Shown: positions 25,353 through 35,630 of the stretch, piece by piece
How the letters are laid out: the number at the start of each line of letters is the position of its first letter
Position numbering within the stretch: the first letter of the stretch is position 1
Origin: Pseudolactococcus chungangensis CAU 28 = DSM 22330
GTDB taxonomy: Bacteria; Bacillota; Bacilli; Lactobacillales; Streptococcaceae
DNA length: 64,000 bases
Direction of reading: 5' to 3'
Assembly: GCF_002441885.1 (NCBI RefSeq)
Contig: NZ_JXJT01000004.1
Location: forward strand, 1-64,000
Translations under genes and position numbers: made by a program
Notes under the pieces: model-generated
What the model was told of the DNA's origin: nothing
The model's input: only the letters and a program-made list of their open reading frames with translations
The model's database searches: none

Positions 25353-26594
25353 TCAATCTTGTTCAGCCCATTCACGACTAAAGAAGTAGTCATTTAAGTG
25401 ATAATTAGGCGTTGGCTGCTTGTTTGTGAGAAAAGGATTCACAGCCTTATCAAAGGCTAGCCAACCGTTCCATCCTAAATGAATGGTGTCTTGCATAAAG
25501 TAAGGCTCATTACCACATTTAGACAAGTCAGCAACTTGATTAAATCCTTGTGAGCTAAGTTGATAGCGAATTTTATCCACTGTTTTAGCGTACATTTCTT
25601 GTCCTAAACCTGTATAGGCTTGCCATTTTTCATTGACTGGTGGGATAACAAACATCACATCAGTATGATCTTTAGCAAATTCACTTAAAATCAGTTGAAA
25701 ATCATTGTATTCAGGCGAATGTAGATAGGAAAAGTTAGTTTGACTATTCTTGAGTTGGTTAAGTCTATGCTTAATCTGTTGATAATAGAAACTATTCAGA
25801 ATACCGAATTGATTATTATTCGTATGTTCCTCACCAAGACGTTTGGCTTTCGTTTGCAAGACTTCTAAATTATAAGGCTGTGGCAGTTTGGCAGCACGAG
25901 GTTTCACCTTATCTTGGTAATTATCTCCAAATTGCATGCCCGCAAAAAGATTGTCTTCACGGCTAGCCAAACGTTGTGCTAATTTTATTTGCCATTTATC
26001 AAATGTCGTTAGACGTTTGCCATCAGCAATTTTTTTCATAAATCGACTAATGGGACTTTCGGGAGCTAAAGCTAGAAAACGTTTAGCAGCATACTTATCT
26101 TCTGCAGAACCAGTCGATTGTTTTAAGAAACTGTACCCCTGATCGCTAGCGTAGTAGTAATTAAAAGCACCAGGAACTTGTCCTTCTTTAACAAACCACT
26201 GAGGTGAAATAACGAAAACAGCTTGTTTACCTTCCAATTGCGGCTTAATTTGTTGCAATCCAAAATAGTGGGTCAATGATTCAGCACCCTTTAAGCCGAG
26301 TAAAAATGGCGTATAGTCTCGCTTATAAGCCTCTGATAAGATAGAAGGATGCATCTCATCCAGACGGCGCCATTCACTTGAACCGAAAAAAGGAACGAAC
26401 CGATGATTAGGATCAGAAAGTGCCTCTTTTTTCAAAGCAGCATTTTTGAAAACTATCGGTGTCAAAGCGGTCGCTGCACGCTTTTCATCAGATAAATGAT
26501 GTGATTTTCTTTCAGGTGCAAGTAGAAGTAAGGCGAATAAACCGACAAAGGCAACGAGAAGTGGACCAAAAATGAACCAAAGTCGTTTAAGCAT
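25353..26594 (-). CDS. dltD: D-alanyl-lipoteichoic acid biosynthesis protein DltD
   Basis: Membrane-anchored esterase-like protein that transfers D-alanine onto teichoic acid at the outer face. One N-terminal membrane helix ([20 protein letters not shown]) precedes an SGNH-like domain with Ser in FFGSSEW (about 70) and a late [10 protein letters not shown] block carrying the Asp and His. At 413 aa it is normal. It is the last gene of dltXABCD and overlaps dltC by 8 bp. The operon ends at the 24-bp hairpin at 25271. Confidence 0.95.
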   Translation of the reverse strand: MLKRLWFIFGPLLVAFVGLFALLLLAPERKSHHLSDEKRAATALTPIVFKNAALKKEALSDPNHRFVPFFGSSEWRRLDEMHPSILSEAYKRDYTPFLLGLKGAESLTHYFGLQQIKPQLEGKQAVFVISPQWFVKEGQVPGAFNYYYASDQGYSFLKQSTGSAEDKYAAKRFLALAPESPISRFMKKIADGKRLTTFDKWQIKLAQRLASREDNLFAGMQFGDNYQDKVKPRAAKLPQPYNLEVLQTKAKRLGEEHTNNNQFGILNSFYYQQIKHRLNQLKNSQTNFSYLHSPEYNDFQLILSEFAKDHTDVMFVIPPVNEKWQAYTGLGQEMYAKTVDKIRYQLSSQGFNQVADLSKCGNEPYFMQDTIHLGWNGWLAFDKAVNPFLTNKQPTPNYHLNDYFFSREWAEQD

Positions 26595-26826
26595 TTTGTA
26601 AATCCTTTACGCCTTGCACAATTTTATTGCCAGTATTCCAGTCATCACGCCCCATATCAGAGACTGGAATTTTGATGTTGAATTTACTCTCTAGCTCAAT
26701 CACAAGTTCGACAGTACCCATTGAGTCTAATACGCCCGCATCAAATAAATCCTCGTCCATCATGTCAGAAATATCTTCCATAAATAAGTTATCAATTAAT
26801 TCGATTACTGTTGTTTGAATATCCAT
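26587..26826 (-). CDS. dltC: D-alanyl carrier protein DltC
   Basis: A small acidic carrier of 79 aa that receives D-alanine from DltA on a phosphopantetheine arm. The attachment site is Ser35 in [11 protein letters not shown]. It overlaps dltD by 8 bp and follows dltB after a 124-bp gap that holds only its ribosome binding site (AGGAG) and AT-rich sequence. Confidence 0.96.
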   Translation of the reverse strand: MDIQTTVIELIDNLFMEDISDMMDEDLFDAGVLDSMGTVELVIELESKFNIKIPVSDMGRDDWNTGNKIVQGVKDLQNA

Positions 26827-26950
26827 TTTTAAATTCTCCTATAAGTTATTAAGTCAAGTTATGACGTTATTGCATGAAAAATATTGCAATAGAGTAGTGC
26901 TTAAATTATTCAAGTTTTGACAACTCAAATAATCTATCATAATCATACCA

Positions 26951-28204
26951 TTATTTTGGAAAATGGTGGAACCAAAGTTGATCTAAAAATCCTGAGAAGA
27001 GAAGTAGACTCAACATCACGACATTAAACGTGATAAAGATCCCAAGTGCATGCGTCCATTTATTATCAGGTAAGGGTGGCTGCCCATTTTTTTTGCGTGT
27101 CTTATTGATTGTTTTCTTACGACGAACCCACCAGTCATTGATGATTAATCCAATGCCATGAAAGATACCGTAAGCAATATAGTACCAAGTCACACCGTGC
27201 CAAAATCCCATGATTGTCATGTTTAATAGATAGGCCACACTTGATGTTGTATTTCTATTTTTAAAGATTTTCCGCTTCATTATGACATAAACAAGTCTCA
27301 TGAAAACAAAATCTCTAAACCAGAAACTCAAAGACATGTGCCAACGATTCCAGAAATCCTTTAAATCTCTAGCGATAAAAGGCTTATTAAAATTGACAGG
27401 TGTTTTAATCCCCATTAAATAAGAAACACCAATCGCAAATAAAGAATAGCCTGCAAAGTCAAAGAATAAATAGAAACCATAGGCATACATGACTAAAAGT
27501 GTCTGCCAATTAAAAAGTCCACCAGCATGTAAAGCAAATTGTTGCGCATTTGGCAAAAGTAAATCACCAAAAATATGTGCCATGATAAACTTGTAAAATG
27601 CCCCTAACATCAGTGACCAAACCGCTTTTTCAATCATGGATAAATAAACATCCCGGCTAGGAGGGTTAAGGTAATCATCATTAAAACGACGGAAACGATC
27701 AATCGGCCCAGATGAAATCGTAGGCATAAAAATCATAAAGCGAAAGAATGGCCAAAAAGTAACAGCTTTTAATTCGCCATCACGCATTTCCATAATCATG
27801 GCAACAGACCTAAATGTCAAGTAAGAAATACCAAGAAAGCCGAGTAGAGAATTGACACCCAGTACGGCAGGCATGACCTTAACGATCATTAAGGGTAAAA
27901 GTGATATGGTGACGCTGAAATAGAAAACCCATTTATTATCCGCCTTTTGACGATAAGTTTGATAAGCAAAAACAACAATCACTTGCCAGACAAGATAGAA
28001 AATTAAAGCGAAGAACTGTTGATATTTTGCCCCACCAAACATTAGGCTGATAAAGGCTACCGAAATAAGACTTTCATAAATTGGCAATCTCCGACGGAAA
28101 AACAACGCAATGATAATTGGTAGCAAAGCAAGTATCAGAATACCAAAATACTTAGGTGTCCCATAAGGCTGCCAATTAGGCAGAGATTGTATAAACTCGC
28201 TCAT
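26951..28204 (-). CDS. dltB: MBOAT acyltransferase DltB
   Basis: Multispanning membrane protein (417 aa, about 11 helices) of the MBOAT family that passes D-alanine across the membrane. Conserved features include FWNRWHMSLSFWFRDFVFMR and the catalytic-His region MGFWHGVTWYYIAYG. Its ATG overlaps the dltA stop by one base, so translation is probably coupled. Confidence 0.96.
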   Translation of the reverse strand: MSEFIQSLPNWQPYGTPKYFGILILALLPIIIALFFRRRLPIYESLISVAFISLMFGGAKYQQFFALIFYLVWQVIVVFAYQTYRQKADNKWVFYFSVTISLLPLMIVKVMPAVLGVNSLLGFLGISYLTFRSVAMIMEMRDGELKAVTFWPFFRFMIFMPTISSGPIDRFRRFNDDYLNPPSRDVYLSMIEKAVWSLMLGAFYKFIMAHIFGDLLLPNAQQFALHAGGLFNWQTLLVMYAYGFYLFFDFAGYSLFAIGVSYLMGIKTPVNFNKPFIARDLKDFWNRWHMSLSFWFRDFVFMRLVYVIMKRKIFKNRNTTSSVAYLLNMTIMGFWHGVTWYYIAYGIFHGIGLIINDWWVRRKKTINKTRKKNGQPPLPDNKWTHALGIFITFNVVMLSLLLFSGFLDQLWFHHFPK

Positions 28205-29742
28205 TAATCATTCACCTCTGCAATCAAAGCTTTAATATCAATCTTGCCATTAGGTGTAATTGGTAGTGATTCCCGATAAATGAAGCGGGATGGCATCATG
28301 TAAGACATCATCTCATTTTCGAGTTCAGTTTTGATAGCCTTGGTTAATTGCAAGTCACGTTCAAAGCCGTCTCTAGCCCCAGGTTTAAGCACAATATAAG
28401 CCAATAGCTGATGAACTTTATGTTGCTCATTATAACGAGGTACAGCAACCGCAGAGGTAACATATTGAGAAAGATTTAGAACATGCGCCACTTCTTCCAA
28501 TTCAATTCGGTACCCATTCAGCTTAATTTGAAAATCCATGCGACCACGATAATGTAGCATGCCTGACGCATCAAGTAACCCTAAATCACCAGTATGATAA
28601 GCTTTTTGACCATTCAGCTCAAAGAAAGACTGCGCTGTTTTTTCAGGATTATTGATATAACCTTTGGAAACAGCAGGACCAGTCACGACGATTTCGCCTT
28701 GTTCGCCAGGTTTCAAAATCTCACCTGCCTCATTGAGGATAAAAGTCGGTGAATCAGCCTTAATATAGCCTATTGGCAGACGATCCGATTTATCAATCAT
28801 CTCATCTGTAATGGTAACAGCAGAAAATGCAACGGTGCTTTCAGTAGGACCAAAAGAATTCACAACTCTGGCATTAGGAAAGCGCTGATGTAATTTACTA
28901 GCAGTACCAACGGTTAATTCCTCACCACAGAAGTAAAAGTGAGTGAGACTAGGCATCTTTTTAGCAGAAAAGTCTTCAGAAAGTAATACCATATCAGCAA
29001 AAGAAGGTGTTGATACCCAAACTTGAATCGGCAAACTAGGTAACACAGCAAACAAGTCTTTGAAATTTTCAGTTTTCTCTTTAGGAAGTGCATAGAGACA
29101 GCCGCCTGCGGCGAGAGCAGGCGCCCAAGACATGACCGATAAATCAAAAGAATAAGGCGCTTGCGCTAAAATTTTAGCTTGTGATGGTAAGTCAAATTCA
29201 CTTGACTCTAGCGTCCAATTCACAAAGGATAGGAGGTTTGTATGTGAAATTTGAACCCCTTTGGGTTTACCAGTTGTACCAGAGGTAAAGATAATATAGT
29301 AAGTCTCATCGCCAGTGACAGGATGTGTCAACTCATACTCAGTAGGTTCTACAAGAACGGCAGATAATTGCGTAGCAGTGACCACAGGAACCTCTGAGAT
29401 GTCAACTGGCAAAGGATTAATCGCAATCACAGCGCTAGGTTCAGCAATTTCAATAATGTTTGTCAAACGTTCATTAGCTGAATTGACATCAACGGGAATA
29501 TAAGCATGACCAGATTTTGTCAAACCAACAAAAGTAGCTAGCATCTCATATTCTTGCCCTCCAAAAACCATAACAGGACTCTTTTCAGGTAAGTTTAAAC
29601 CATCAATATAGGCTGCAATAGTATCTGAGTCTTGTTTAAGTTGTTGGTAAGAATATGTTTGGCCCAATAAATCATAAACAGGTGAATTGGGATTTTGTTT
29701 AGCGTGGTGATTAAGTGTTGCAATAAAGTCTGAAACAAACAT
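28204..29742 (-). CDS. dltA: D-alanine--D-alanyl carrier protein ligase DltA
   Basis: Adenylates D-alanine and loads it onto DltC. At 512 aa it is a typical adenylation-domain enzyme with the P-loop [11 protein letters not shown] (about 152), NSFGPTEST (about 296), YHTGDLG (about 380) and the C-terminal catalytic Lys in NGKID. ATG with GAAAGAAG upstream. It lies 22 nt after dltX. Increased D-alanylation lowers surface negative charge and protects against cationic peptides. Confidence 0.97.
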   Translation of the reverse strand: MFVSDFIATLNHHAKQNPNSPVYDLLGQTYSYQQLKQDSDTIAAYIDGLNLPEKSPVMVFGGQEYEMLATFVGLTKSGHAYIPVDVNSANERLTNIIEIAEPSAVIAINPLPVDISEVPVVTATQLSAVLVEPTEYELTHPVTGDETYYIIFTSGTTGKPKGVQISHTNLLSFVNWTLESSEFDLPSQAKILAQAPYSFDLSVMSWAPALAAGGCLYALPKEKTENFKDLFAVLPSLPIQVWVSTPSFADMVLLSEDFSAKKMPSLTHFYFCGEELTVGTASKLHQRFPNARVVNSFGPTESTVAFSAVTITDEMIDKSDRLPIGYIKADSPTFILNEAGEILKPGEQGEIVVTGPAVSKGYINNPEKTAQSFFELNGQKAYHTGDLGLLDASGMLHYRGRMDFQIKLNGYRIELEEVAHVLNLSQYVTSAVAVPRYNEQHKVHQLLAYIVLKPGARDGFERDLQLTKAIKTELENEMMSYMMPSRFIYRESLPITPNGKIDIKALIAEVND

Positions 29743-29764
29743 AGGTAATCTTCTTTCCTTGTGA

Positions 29765-29923
29765 TTAGAATTCGTTATATATAAAGTGACCTTGTCCTTC
29801 TCCTGAGTAGTTAAAGAGATATAGCAAGGCGATGATAATCATAAAATAAAATAAACTTTGTAAAATAAATTTGATGACAGGCCATGCCTTTTGTTGAGGC
29901 AAGCTCTGAATATATTTAATCAA
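29765..29923 (-). CDS. dltX: DltX, small membrane protein of the dlt operon
   Basis: A 52-aa single-pass membrane protein that is easily missed. It has a helix at about 19-37 ([19 protein letters not shown]) and the conserved DltX C-terminus (GHFIYNEF). It starts with TTG at 29923, with AGGAG about 9 nt upstream, and lies 22 nt before dltA. DltX carries D-alanine at its C-terminal motif on the outer face in current models of teichoic acid D-alanylation. Confidence 0.92.
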   Translation of the reverse strand: MIKYIQSLPQQKAWPVIKFILQSLFYFMIIIALLYLFNYSGEGQGHFIYNEF

Positions 29924-30023
29924 TTTTTAATTCTCCTGTCTTTGAAGTGTCACTTCACCATTTTAACAAGTATTTTACTAAATTGCTACTATTTTTGTGA
30001 GTGGACGAGATAAAGATAAGTTG

Positions 30024-30032
30024 ATTATACCA
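30024..30032 (-). promoter_or_regulatory. Extended -10 promoter of the dlt operon
   Basis: On the minus strand TGGTATAAT matches the extended -10 and lies about 100 nt upstream of the dltX start. I find no good -35 hexamer. Confidence 0.6.
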
Positions 30033-30097
30033 AAGATAAAGCAACCCAATCTTACAAAATAGACTTAAAACTTACAATTTTGAAAGGTTGAGAACAT

Positions 30098-30130
30098 AGA
30101 AAAAACGTATCATAATCGATGTGATACGCT
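30098..30130 (-). terminator. Terminator after rsmG
   Basis: On the minus strand a 7-bp stem (CGTATCA/TGATACG) is followed by six T residues. Confidence 0.75.
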
Positions 30131-30165
30131 CTTATAAACGCTCTACAGTTATTAACTTTAAATAA

Positions 30166-30885
30166 TTAAAGTGGTTTTTTATTGGGCATACCAGCCTTAC
30201 GAGGGAATTTTTTAGGCGTCTCTTTCTTCTTTTCAACAATAACAAGATGACGCTCATCGCCATTTGGCAAAGCATAATCTAACGTATCGCCCAACTTGCC
30301 ACCCAAAATTGCGATAGCGTGCTTACCTTCTGAAATCTCATCCAGCATTTGACTCGCCTTTAACGACAGAAGTTTCCCGTCTTTTCTTAAAAATGGTAGT
30401 GTCAGCTCGGATAAAACGTTGAGGCGCGCTACTGCACGAGCAGTAACATAGTCAAACTGTCCTCTGTAAATTGGGTTTTGACCAAAATCTTCAGCACGAC
30501 CATGTAATAAAGTGACAGAAGTCGCATCGAAATCAAGTTTATCTGATAGTGCTGCTAAAAACTTAATCCGTTTATTTAAAGAATCAATGATTGTCACCTG
30601 TAATTCAGGATAGATGATTTTCATTGGAAAGCTTGGAAAGCCAGCCCCGGCTCCAATATCTAGTAATTTAATCGGTGAATTATCAATCACGCCATATAAA
30701 ATTGGTGCAATTGAATCATAGAAATGTTTGAGATAAACGTCATTTTCATCGGTGATAGCTGTTAGATTAATCTTTTCATTTTCACTGACTAGAAACTCAA
30801 AATAAGTCTTAAATTGTGCTTTCTGAGTATCAGATAATTGAATGTTAAAGGTTACTAGCGAGCTATAAAAATCTTCTGGAGTCAT
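30166..30885 (-). CDS. rsmG: 16S rRNA (guanine527-N7)-methyltransferase
   Basis: Methylates G527 (E. coli numbering) of 16S rRNA with S-adenosylmethionine; loss gives low-level streptomycin resistance in other bacteria. At 239 aa it has the family's size and shows the SAM-binding [17 protein letters not shown] block (about 70-86) and the TARAVARL motif (about 146). Its start overlaps the end of the polyprenyl synthase gene by 4 nt. The C-terminus is basic ([13 protein letters not shown]). Confidence 0.95.
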   Translation of the reverse strand: MTPEDFYSSLVTFNIQLSDTQKAQFKTYFEFLVSENEKINLTAITDENDVYLKHFYDSIAPILYGVIDNSPIKLLDIGAGAGFPSFPMKIIYPELQVTIIDSLNKRIKFLAALSDKLDFDATSVTLLHGRAEDFGQNPIYRGQFDYVTARAVARLNVLSELTLPFLRKDGKLLSLKASQMLDEISEGKHAIAILGGKLGDTLDYALPNGDERHLVIVEKKKETPKKFPRKAGMPNKKPL

Positions 30886-31826
30886 AATTGTCTTTCTAGT
30901 AGGTCTTTTGTAATCTGACGAATATCAGATTTGACAGGTTTATTGGGTAATTTCTCGATAAGTTTGAGTGCAGTTGCAGTGTATTGGCGAGCCAAATCAT
31001 GCGTTTTTTGTAGGGCATTTGTGTGTTGGATAATCTTAAAAACAGCATCAAAATTTTCTTGATTTAAAAAGTCAGCAACTCGTTTATCCGCTGCTAGGGC
31101 AAATAGAACCGGTGCAGAATAAATACCTTGCTGCATATCTGCTAGAACTGGCTTACCAAGTGTTTCACTATCAGCTGTATAATCAAGATAATCATCCATA
31201 ATTTGAAAAGCTATCCCGATATTGAGACCAATATCATAAGCTAGTTGTGCTAATTTATAGGCGCCATCAGCAAATGGCGCAACGGCACAAGCTTGCGCGA
31301 ACAGTTCAGCGGTTTTGCCTGAAATATTATCAATATAGTCATCAATCGTCTGCTCAGTATTAAATTTTAGATTCATTTGACCAAGTTCGCCATTGAGTAA
31401 TTTTTCCATGGCATCAATGCGTTGAGATAAATTAGACAAGTCTAGGGCATGTTGAATCATCAATTTAAAAACAGCAATAAAGAGATAATCACCTGCGTAA
31501 ACAGCAATTTCAGAACCGTAAAGATGTGAAATCGTTGGGACACCGCGACGTGTTTCAGCCAGGTCAATCACATCATCATGAATCAGGGTAGCCGTATGCA
31601 ACATTTCGATAGAACTAGCTAATGCGATTTTTTTATCTGATTCCAAATGCGTGAACTCAGAAAATAGTAAAAGATAGGCAGGACGAAGTCGTTTGCCACC
31701 AGATGCTAATAAGTCTAAAATCGCAGCTTGTGTCTTAGGATTTTTGACATGAATGGCAGCAGTCATCATTTGCTGTACTTTTTTAAGTTGTTTTGAAAGA
31801 TAGGGATAGGGCGTCCAAAAGGTCAT
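30882..31826 (-). CDS. Polyprenyl diphosphate synthase (DmkB-like)
   Basis: Long-chain trans-prenyltransferase that builds the isoprenoid tail of (demethyl)menaquinone. Both Asp-rich motifs are visible: [15 protein letters not shown] (about 80-94) and [10 protein letters not shown] (about 207-216). ATG 31826 is preferred because it overlaps the previous stop (ATGA); an in-frame TTG lies at 31841. The order NusG-II protein, Gx transporter, prenyl synthase matches eetA-eetB-dmkB of flavin-based electron transfer loci. Without that link it would simply be a menaquinone-tail synthase. Confidence 0.9.
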   Translation of the reverse strand: MTFWTPYPYLSKQLKKVQQMMTAAIHVKNPKTQAAILDLLASGGKRLRPAYLLLFSEFTHLESDKKIALASSIEMLHTATLIHDDVIDLAETRRGVPTISHLYGSEIAVYAGDYLFIAVFKLMIQHALDLSNLSQRIDAMEKLLNGELGQMNLKFNTEQTIDDYIDNISGKTAELFAQACAVAPFADGAYKLAQLAYDIGLNIGIAFQIMDDYLDYTADSETLGKPVLADMQQGIYSAPVLFALAADKRVADFLNQENFDAVFKIIQHTNALQKTHDLARQYTATALKLIEKLPNKPVKSDIRQITKDLLERQL

Positions 31827-32371
31827 GTGTGTGTCATCCAACTTTTATTTTCTTTTACCAATAAAGCATTGATAGGTTTAATTTTATAGAGTAATGCATT
31901 GCCTGCTACACCGATGAAAAAACCAGCTAAGAGGCCGAAAATGGCTAACCAAGGTAAATAAAGCAGAACAGCAGGTGTCTGGGCAATCCAAGTCGCCATG
32001 AGTAATTGCCCAACATTATGAAAAAACCCACCGACTAAGGATACACCAATCAAACTAATCAGTTTCGGTCCTAATAATTTGATGAGATACATCGCCAATA
32101 ATGACAGAAAACCACCAGCCATGCTATATAGAAAAACTGAAAAGCCAGTGAAGAGAGCAGTTAGTAGTAGTTTGAGCACCATTAAGATAATGACATCAGA
32201 CTTTTTTAATGTAAAAATTGCGATTAAGACGACTAGATTGGCAAAACCAAATTTAGCACCTGGAGCAAAAGCAAAAGGAGAAGGAAATATAGATTCGACA
32301 ATTCCTATAATGGTTGCTGTCGCTGTTAATAAAGCAATATAGACAAGTCGATGCAAATGTTGTGTGTTCAT
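31823..32371 (-). CDS. Gx transporter family membrane protein (EetB-like)
   Basis: A 182-aa protein with about five membrane segments, of the family formerly called heptaprenyl diphosphate synthase component I (ECF S-component-like). GIVESIFPSPFAFAPGAKFG and the GGFFHNVGQLLMA helix are typical. Its start overlaps the stop of the preceding gene (TAATG) and its stop overlaps the next start (ATGA), so the three genes are translationally coupled. EetB proteins serve extracellular electron transfer together with EetA. Confidence 0.85.
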   Translation of the reverse strand: MNTQHLHRLVYIALLTATATIIGIVESIFPSPFAFAPGAKFGFANLVVLIAIFTLKKSDVIILMVLKLLLTALFTGFSVFLYSMAGGFLSLLAMYLIKLLGPKLISLIGVSLVGGFFHNVGQLLMATWIAQTPAVLLYLPWLAIFGLLAGFFIGVAGNALLYKIKPINALLVKENKSWMTHT

Positions 32372-32802
32372 TAGTAATCTATTATCCTATTTCCGTTGTC
32401 ATTATCATTACCAGAATGTATAACCTCAATGACAAGTTTATGTGGCAGACAAACTATTGTCTGTCCGGTTTTATTAATAAAGCCTTTTCTAACGCAGATT
32501 TGGTCGCCACAGTTGGCATAGACGATAGCAATACGACCGTCTCGCACTTCTATTTTATTAATATCACCACCATCATCTTGATAAGTGTAGGTTTGATTTT
32601 TTGTTAAATCAAATGTCTTAATGACCTGACTATTCACCCGTAATTGTGCTTGATGGCTAATGGTTTGCTTGCCACCTAATAGCAGAAATGGTGTAAAACT
32701 TGCAATCATCAAAATGATGACGAGGACAAAATCCAGCGGTTTCATCTGGAAGGCTTTGATTGAAGTTAAAATATGCTGAAACTTACCTTTGGTTGTTTTC
32801 AT
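32371..32802 (-). CDS. NusG domain II-containing membrane protein (EetA-like)
   Basis: About 143 aa with one N-terminal membrane helix (DFVLVIILMIASFTPFLLLG) and an external NusG domain II ending in the cysteine-bearing block NCGDQICVRKGF plus IVCLPHKLVIEV. ATG 32802 is chosen over 32808 because an extended -10 (32817-32809) ends just before 32808; transcription would then begin at 32802 and the mRNA would be leaderless. It heads the three-gene group with the Gx transporter and polyprenyl synthase. In electron-transfer loci, EetA is thought to help pass electrons across the membrane. Confidence 0.82.
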   Translation of the reverse strand: MKTTKGKFQHILTSIKAFQMKPLDFVLVIILMIASFTPFLLLGGKQTISHQAQLRVNSQVIKTFDLTKNQTYTYQDDGGDINKIEVRDGRIAIVYANCGDQICVRKGFINKTGQTIVCLPHKLVIEVIHSGNDNDNGNRIIDY

Positions 32803-32808
32803 TATCAT

Positions 32809-32817
32809 ATTTTATCA
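32809..32817 (-). promoter_or_regulatory. Extended -10 promoter of the EetA-like gene (predicted leaderless)
   Basis: On the minus strand TGATAAAAT is followed by 6 nt and then ATG at 32802. No ribosome binding site precedes this ATG. Confidence 0.6.
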
Positions 32818-32889
32818 TTTTTAAAGATGTTTTGCATAACTTGGCGAAATAAAAAGATGGTTTAGTGATGTTAGACATTTTAAAATCAG

Positions 32890-32918
32890 AAAAACGTTCC
32901 AGTATCAGAACGTTTTTT
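32890..32918 (-). terminator. Terminator after galU
   Basis: The stem AAAAACGTTC/GAACGTTTTT with an 8-nt loop ends in T on the minus strand, 12 nt after the galU stop. It may act in both directions. Confidence 0.85.
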
Positions 32919-32929
32919 AGTAGTAATGA

Positions 32930-33865
32930 CTATTTTTTGGCTGATGTCGTTTTAGTAGCAGCCAAGTCAGCTTTTTCAAGCTCTTTTCCTTTTTTAATGA
33001 TGTAATCGTGTAGGTCTTTTTTGATTTGTGGATGGCCGAGACCATATTCAATCGTCGTTTCAACAAAACCAAATTTATCCCCGACATCATAACGGCGGCC
33101 AGTGAATTCACGAGCAAAAACGCGTTGCGTTTTATTAAGTGTCTCAATGGCATCTGTCAATTGAATTTCATTACCGGCACCCGGTGTTTGATTTTCCAAA
33201 ATATTGAAAATTTCAGGTGTCAAGAGGTAACGTCCGATGATTGCCAAATCGCTAGGGGCATCCGCAACAGCAGGTTTTTCTACAAAGTTAGCAACATTAT
33301 AGAGACCTTTTTCGACCTCACCTTCAGGCGCAATCACACCATATTTGTCAACGTCTTGATGCGGTACTTTCATGACAGCAATTGTAGAAGCGTGTGTTTT
33401 TTCATAGTCATTAATCAGTTGTTTTGTCAATGGTAGCTCAGATTCCATCAAATCATCACCAAGCATAACGACAAATGGTTCTTCACCGATAAATGATTTA
33501 GCTTGAAGAACAGCATGCCCTAACCCTTTAGGATGACTTTGACGAATGAAGTGAAGGTTAATATCTGTCGTTTCTTCAACAAGTTTCAGTAGATCTTCCT
33601 TGCCTTTTTCTTTAAGTGCCATTTCAAGTTCAATATTTGAGTCAAAATGATCTTCAATTGGTCGTTTTGCTTTACCAGTGACAATTAGAATATCTTCAAT
33701 ACCAGATTTTAATGCCTCCTCAACGATAAATTGAATCGTTGGTTTATCCACAATTGGTAACATTTCTTTGGCGAGTGCTTTAGTAGCTGGTAAAAAACGC
33801 GTGCCGAGTCCTGCTGCCGGGATAACAGCTTTACGAACTTTTTTTGTTAAGCAATCTTCATTCAT
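32930..33865 (-). CDS. galU: UTP--glucose-1-phosphate uridylyltransferase
   Basis: Makes UDP-glucose, the precursor for glycolipids and polysaccharides. The nucleotide-binding start [20 protein letters not shown] (about 13-32) and the VEKP and GRYLL blocks are typical; 311 aa is normal. It lies 1 nt after gpsA, the conserved gpsA-galU arrangement of streptococci and lactococci. With galE at 21756 it supplies UDP-galactose. Confidence 0.97.
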   Translation of the reverse strand: MNEDCLTKKVRKAVIPAAGLGTRFLPATKALAKEMLPIVDKPTIQFIVEEALKSGIEDILIVTGKAKRPIEDHFDSNIELEMALKEKGKEDLLKLVEETTDINLHFIRQSHPKGLGHAVLQAKSFIGEEPFVVMLGDDLMESELPLTKQLINDYEKTHASTIAVMKVPHQDVDKYGVIAPEGEVEKGLYNVANFVEKPAVADAPSDLAIIGRYLLTPEIFNILENQTPGAGNEIQLTDAIETLNKTQRVFAREFTGRRYDVGDKFGFVETTIEYGLGHPQIKKDLHDYIIKKGKELEKADLAATKTTSAKK

Positions 33866-33866
33866 T

Positions 33867-34904
33867 TTAGTTCAATCCTTTTATTTCTATAATATATTCA
33901 TTTTCGGGACGACCTTCACGACGCATGAGTTTGATGATACTTTCCCGAATATCCGCATTTTTATATATCACATTATAAATTGTATCAACGATCGGCATAT
34001 CAACAGATAACATTTCTGCTAATTCATGTGCTACTTTTGTAGTTGACACACCCTCGATGACCATCCCCATGTTTGCCTCAATATCTGAGAGTTTTTCACC
34101 TCGACCTAAAGCATCACCAGCACGCCAGTTTCGTGAGTGGATGGAAGTACCAGTAACAATCAAATCACCAACACCTGATAAACCGATGTAGGTCATAGGA
34201 TTGGCACCCATTGCAACCCCGAGACGTGTAATTTCGGCAAGACCGCGTGTAATGATGGCAGCCTTGGCATTATCACCAAAACCGAGACCGTGCAAGGCAC
34301 CAGCCCCCACCGCAATGACATTTTTAAGTGCCGCAGCCGTTTCAACACCGATGACATCATCATTCGTGTAAAGTCTGAAGTAGTCGTTGCTGAAAAGTCC
34401 TTGAACATATTGGGCATCTTCAAGATTTTTAGAGGCTGCAGTAATCAGGGTTAAATCACGAACTATTGTTTCCTCTGCGTGAGAAGGACCTGAAACAACA
34501 ACAATTTCAGAGCGTAAGTCAGTCGGGATTTCTTCTTCTAAAATCGTTGAGATGCGCTCATGTGTGCCTTGCTCCAATCCTTTAGAAGCGTGCATGACCA
34601 CGACTTTGTGATCTAAAACTTCAGCGACTTGTTTAGCGACGAGTCGGGTTACTTTAGTTGGCACAACAAACAAAATGGCATCAATATCCGAAAGTGCGGC
34701 AGAAAGATTATCGTAACCAGTAATTTTATCATCTAAAACAACATCGCTAAAATAACGTTTGTTGGTATGTTTTTCATTAATTTCATTAATTTGTTCAGGA
34801 ACATTTCCCCAAATTCGAACTTCATGACCATTATCATTGAGAACTTGTGAGAGTGCAGTTCCCCAAGAACCAGGGCCTAAGACGGCAATTTTCTTTTGAG
34901 TCAT
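33867..34904 (-). CDS. gpsA: Glycerol-3-phosphate dehydrogenase [NAD(P)+]
   Basis: Reduces dihydroxyacetone phosphate to sn-glycerol-3-phosphate for phospholipids and teichoic acids. The Rossmann motif [10 protein letters not shown] (about 10-19), the VSGPSHAEE block and the late [15 protein letters not shown] helix are present. At 345 aa it is complete. GGAGGT precedes the ATG, and the gene is followed directly by galU. Confidence 0.97.
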   Translation of the reverse strand: MTQKKIAVLGPGSWGTALSQVLNDNGHEVRIWGNVPEQINEINEKHTNKRYFSDVVLDDKITGYDNLSAALSDIDAILFVVPTKVTRLVAKQVAEVLDHKVVVMHASKGLEQGTHERISTILEEEIPTDLRSEIVVVSGPSHAEETIVRDLTLITAASKNLEDAQYVQGLFSNDYFRLYTNDDVIGVETAAALKNVIAVGAGALHGLGFGDNAKAAIITRGLAEITRLGVAMGANPMTYIGLSGVGDLIVTGTSIHSRNWRAGDALGRGEKLSDIEANMGMVIEGVSTTKVAHELAEMLSVDMPIVDTIYNVIYKNADIRESIIKLMRREGRPENEYIIEIKGLN

Positions 34905-34929
34905 AATACCTCCAATTTTAAGATGTTGA

Positions 34930-35030
34930 GGCGGCTTAGCTCCGTAGAAATTAGGGTATTGCCGTAAGCGAACGTAGTTCGTGCAGACAAAATATATTTT
35001 TCCCCAGGAGTTAGGAGCCGAAACTCAATT
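34930..35030. repeat. Structured intergenic element B
   Basis: CGGCTTAGCTCC (34934-) can pair imperfectly with GGAGTTAGGAGCCG near 35007-35020, and GCGAAC-GTA-GTTCGTGC forms an inner hairpin. The GGCTTAGC core recurs in element C (15066-15219) and the end (GTTAG...GCCGAAACTCA) resembles element A. It separates the divergent gpsA and xpaC promoters. Confidence 0.4.
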
Positions 35031-35102
35031 TGTATTCTTTATCATTTTAGCACATTCGAATTAAAAAATCATACTCTAGACTGAGAATTGCACAAGAAAA
35101 TA

Positions 35103-35111
35103 TGATAAAAT
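35103..35111 (+). promoter_or_regulatory. Extended -10 promoter of the xpaC-like gene (predicted leaderless)
   Basis: TGATAAAAT is followed by 6 nt (AGAGTT) and the ATG at 35118. No ribosome binding site fits in this gap. Confidence 0.65.
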
Positions 35112-35117
35112 AGAGTT

Positions 35118-35630
35118 ATGAAATTAATAACAATATTGATAATAATAGCGGTGGTGCTCGTTTTGTGGCTGATACATGATTATAAAAAAGAGAAAAAGAA
35201 CCCAAGTTTAATTGAAACATATCATGAAAAAGGGTTGTCGGATCAAGACATCACCATTTTTCGTCAAACAATGCAAGATGCTAAGGCACAAATAAAAAGT
35301 TGGGAAACAGCAGTTAAGCATGATTCTGAGCTACAAATCATCGAAAATGTAACTGGTGGTTTGAAGAGTGCTAAAAAACTATTTCAACTTATTGTTAAGC
35401 ATCCCAAAATGGCTTTGACAAATCATGATTTTCTTTATAAACAATTACCAACTATGGTTGAATTGACTGAAACTTATGACAATGTTAAAAGTGTTGATAG
35501 AATCGATCAGGATTTAAAAATCGAAAGTCAAAAGGTGATTCGAAAATTATCTGAAAAAATTGCGAAAACGTATGAATTAGAGTTGTCTGATGATATTGAA
35601 AAAATAAAAGATGAGGTAGAAAATGGCTAA
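35118..35630 (+). CDS. XpaC-like protein (BCIP-hydrolysis protein family)
   Basis: A 170-aa protein with an N-terminal membrane helix (LITILIIIAVVLVLWLI) and a long helical cytoplasmic part, resembling the XpaC proteins that occur next to TelA. It overlaps telA by 8 bp, which supports the pairing. The family is named after a phosphate-dye hydrolysis phenotype, but no catalytic motif is evident and its function is unclear. The ATG lies 6 nt after an extended -10. Confidence 0.75.
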   Translation: MKLITILIIIAVVLVLWLIHDYKKEKKNPSLIETYHEKGLSDQDITIFRQTMQDAKAQIKSWETAVKHDSELQIIENVTGGLKSAKKLFQLIVKHPKMALTNHDFLYKQLPTMVELTETYDNVKSVDRIDQDLKIESQKVIRKLSEKIAKTYELELSDDIEKIKDEVENG

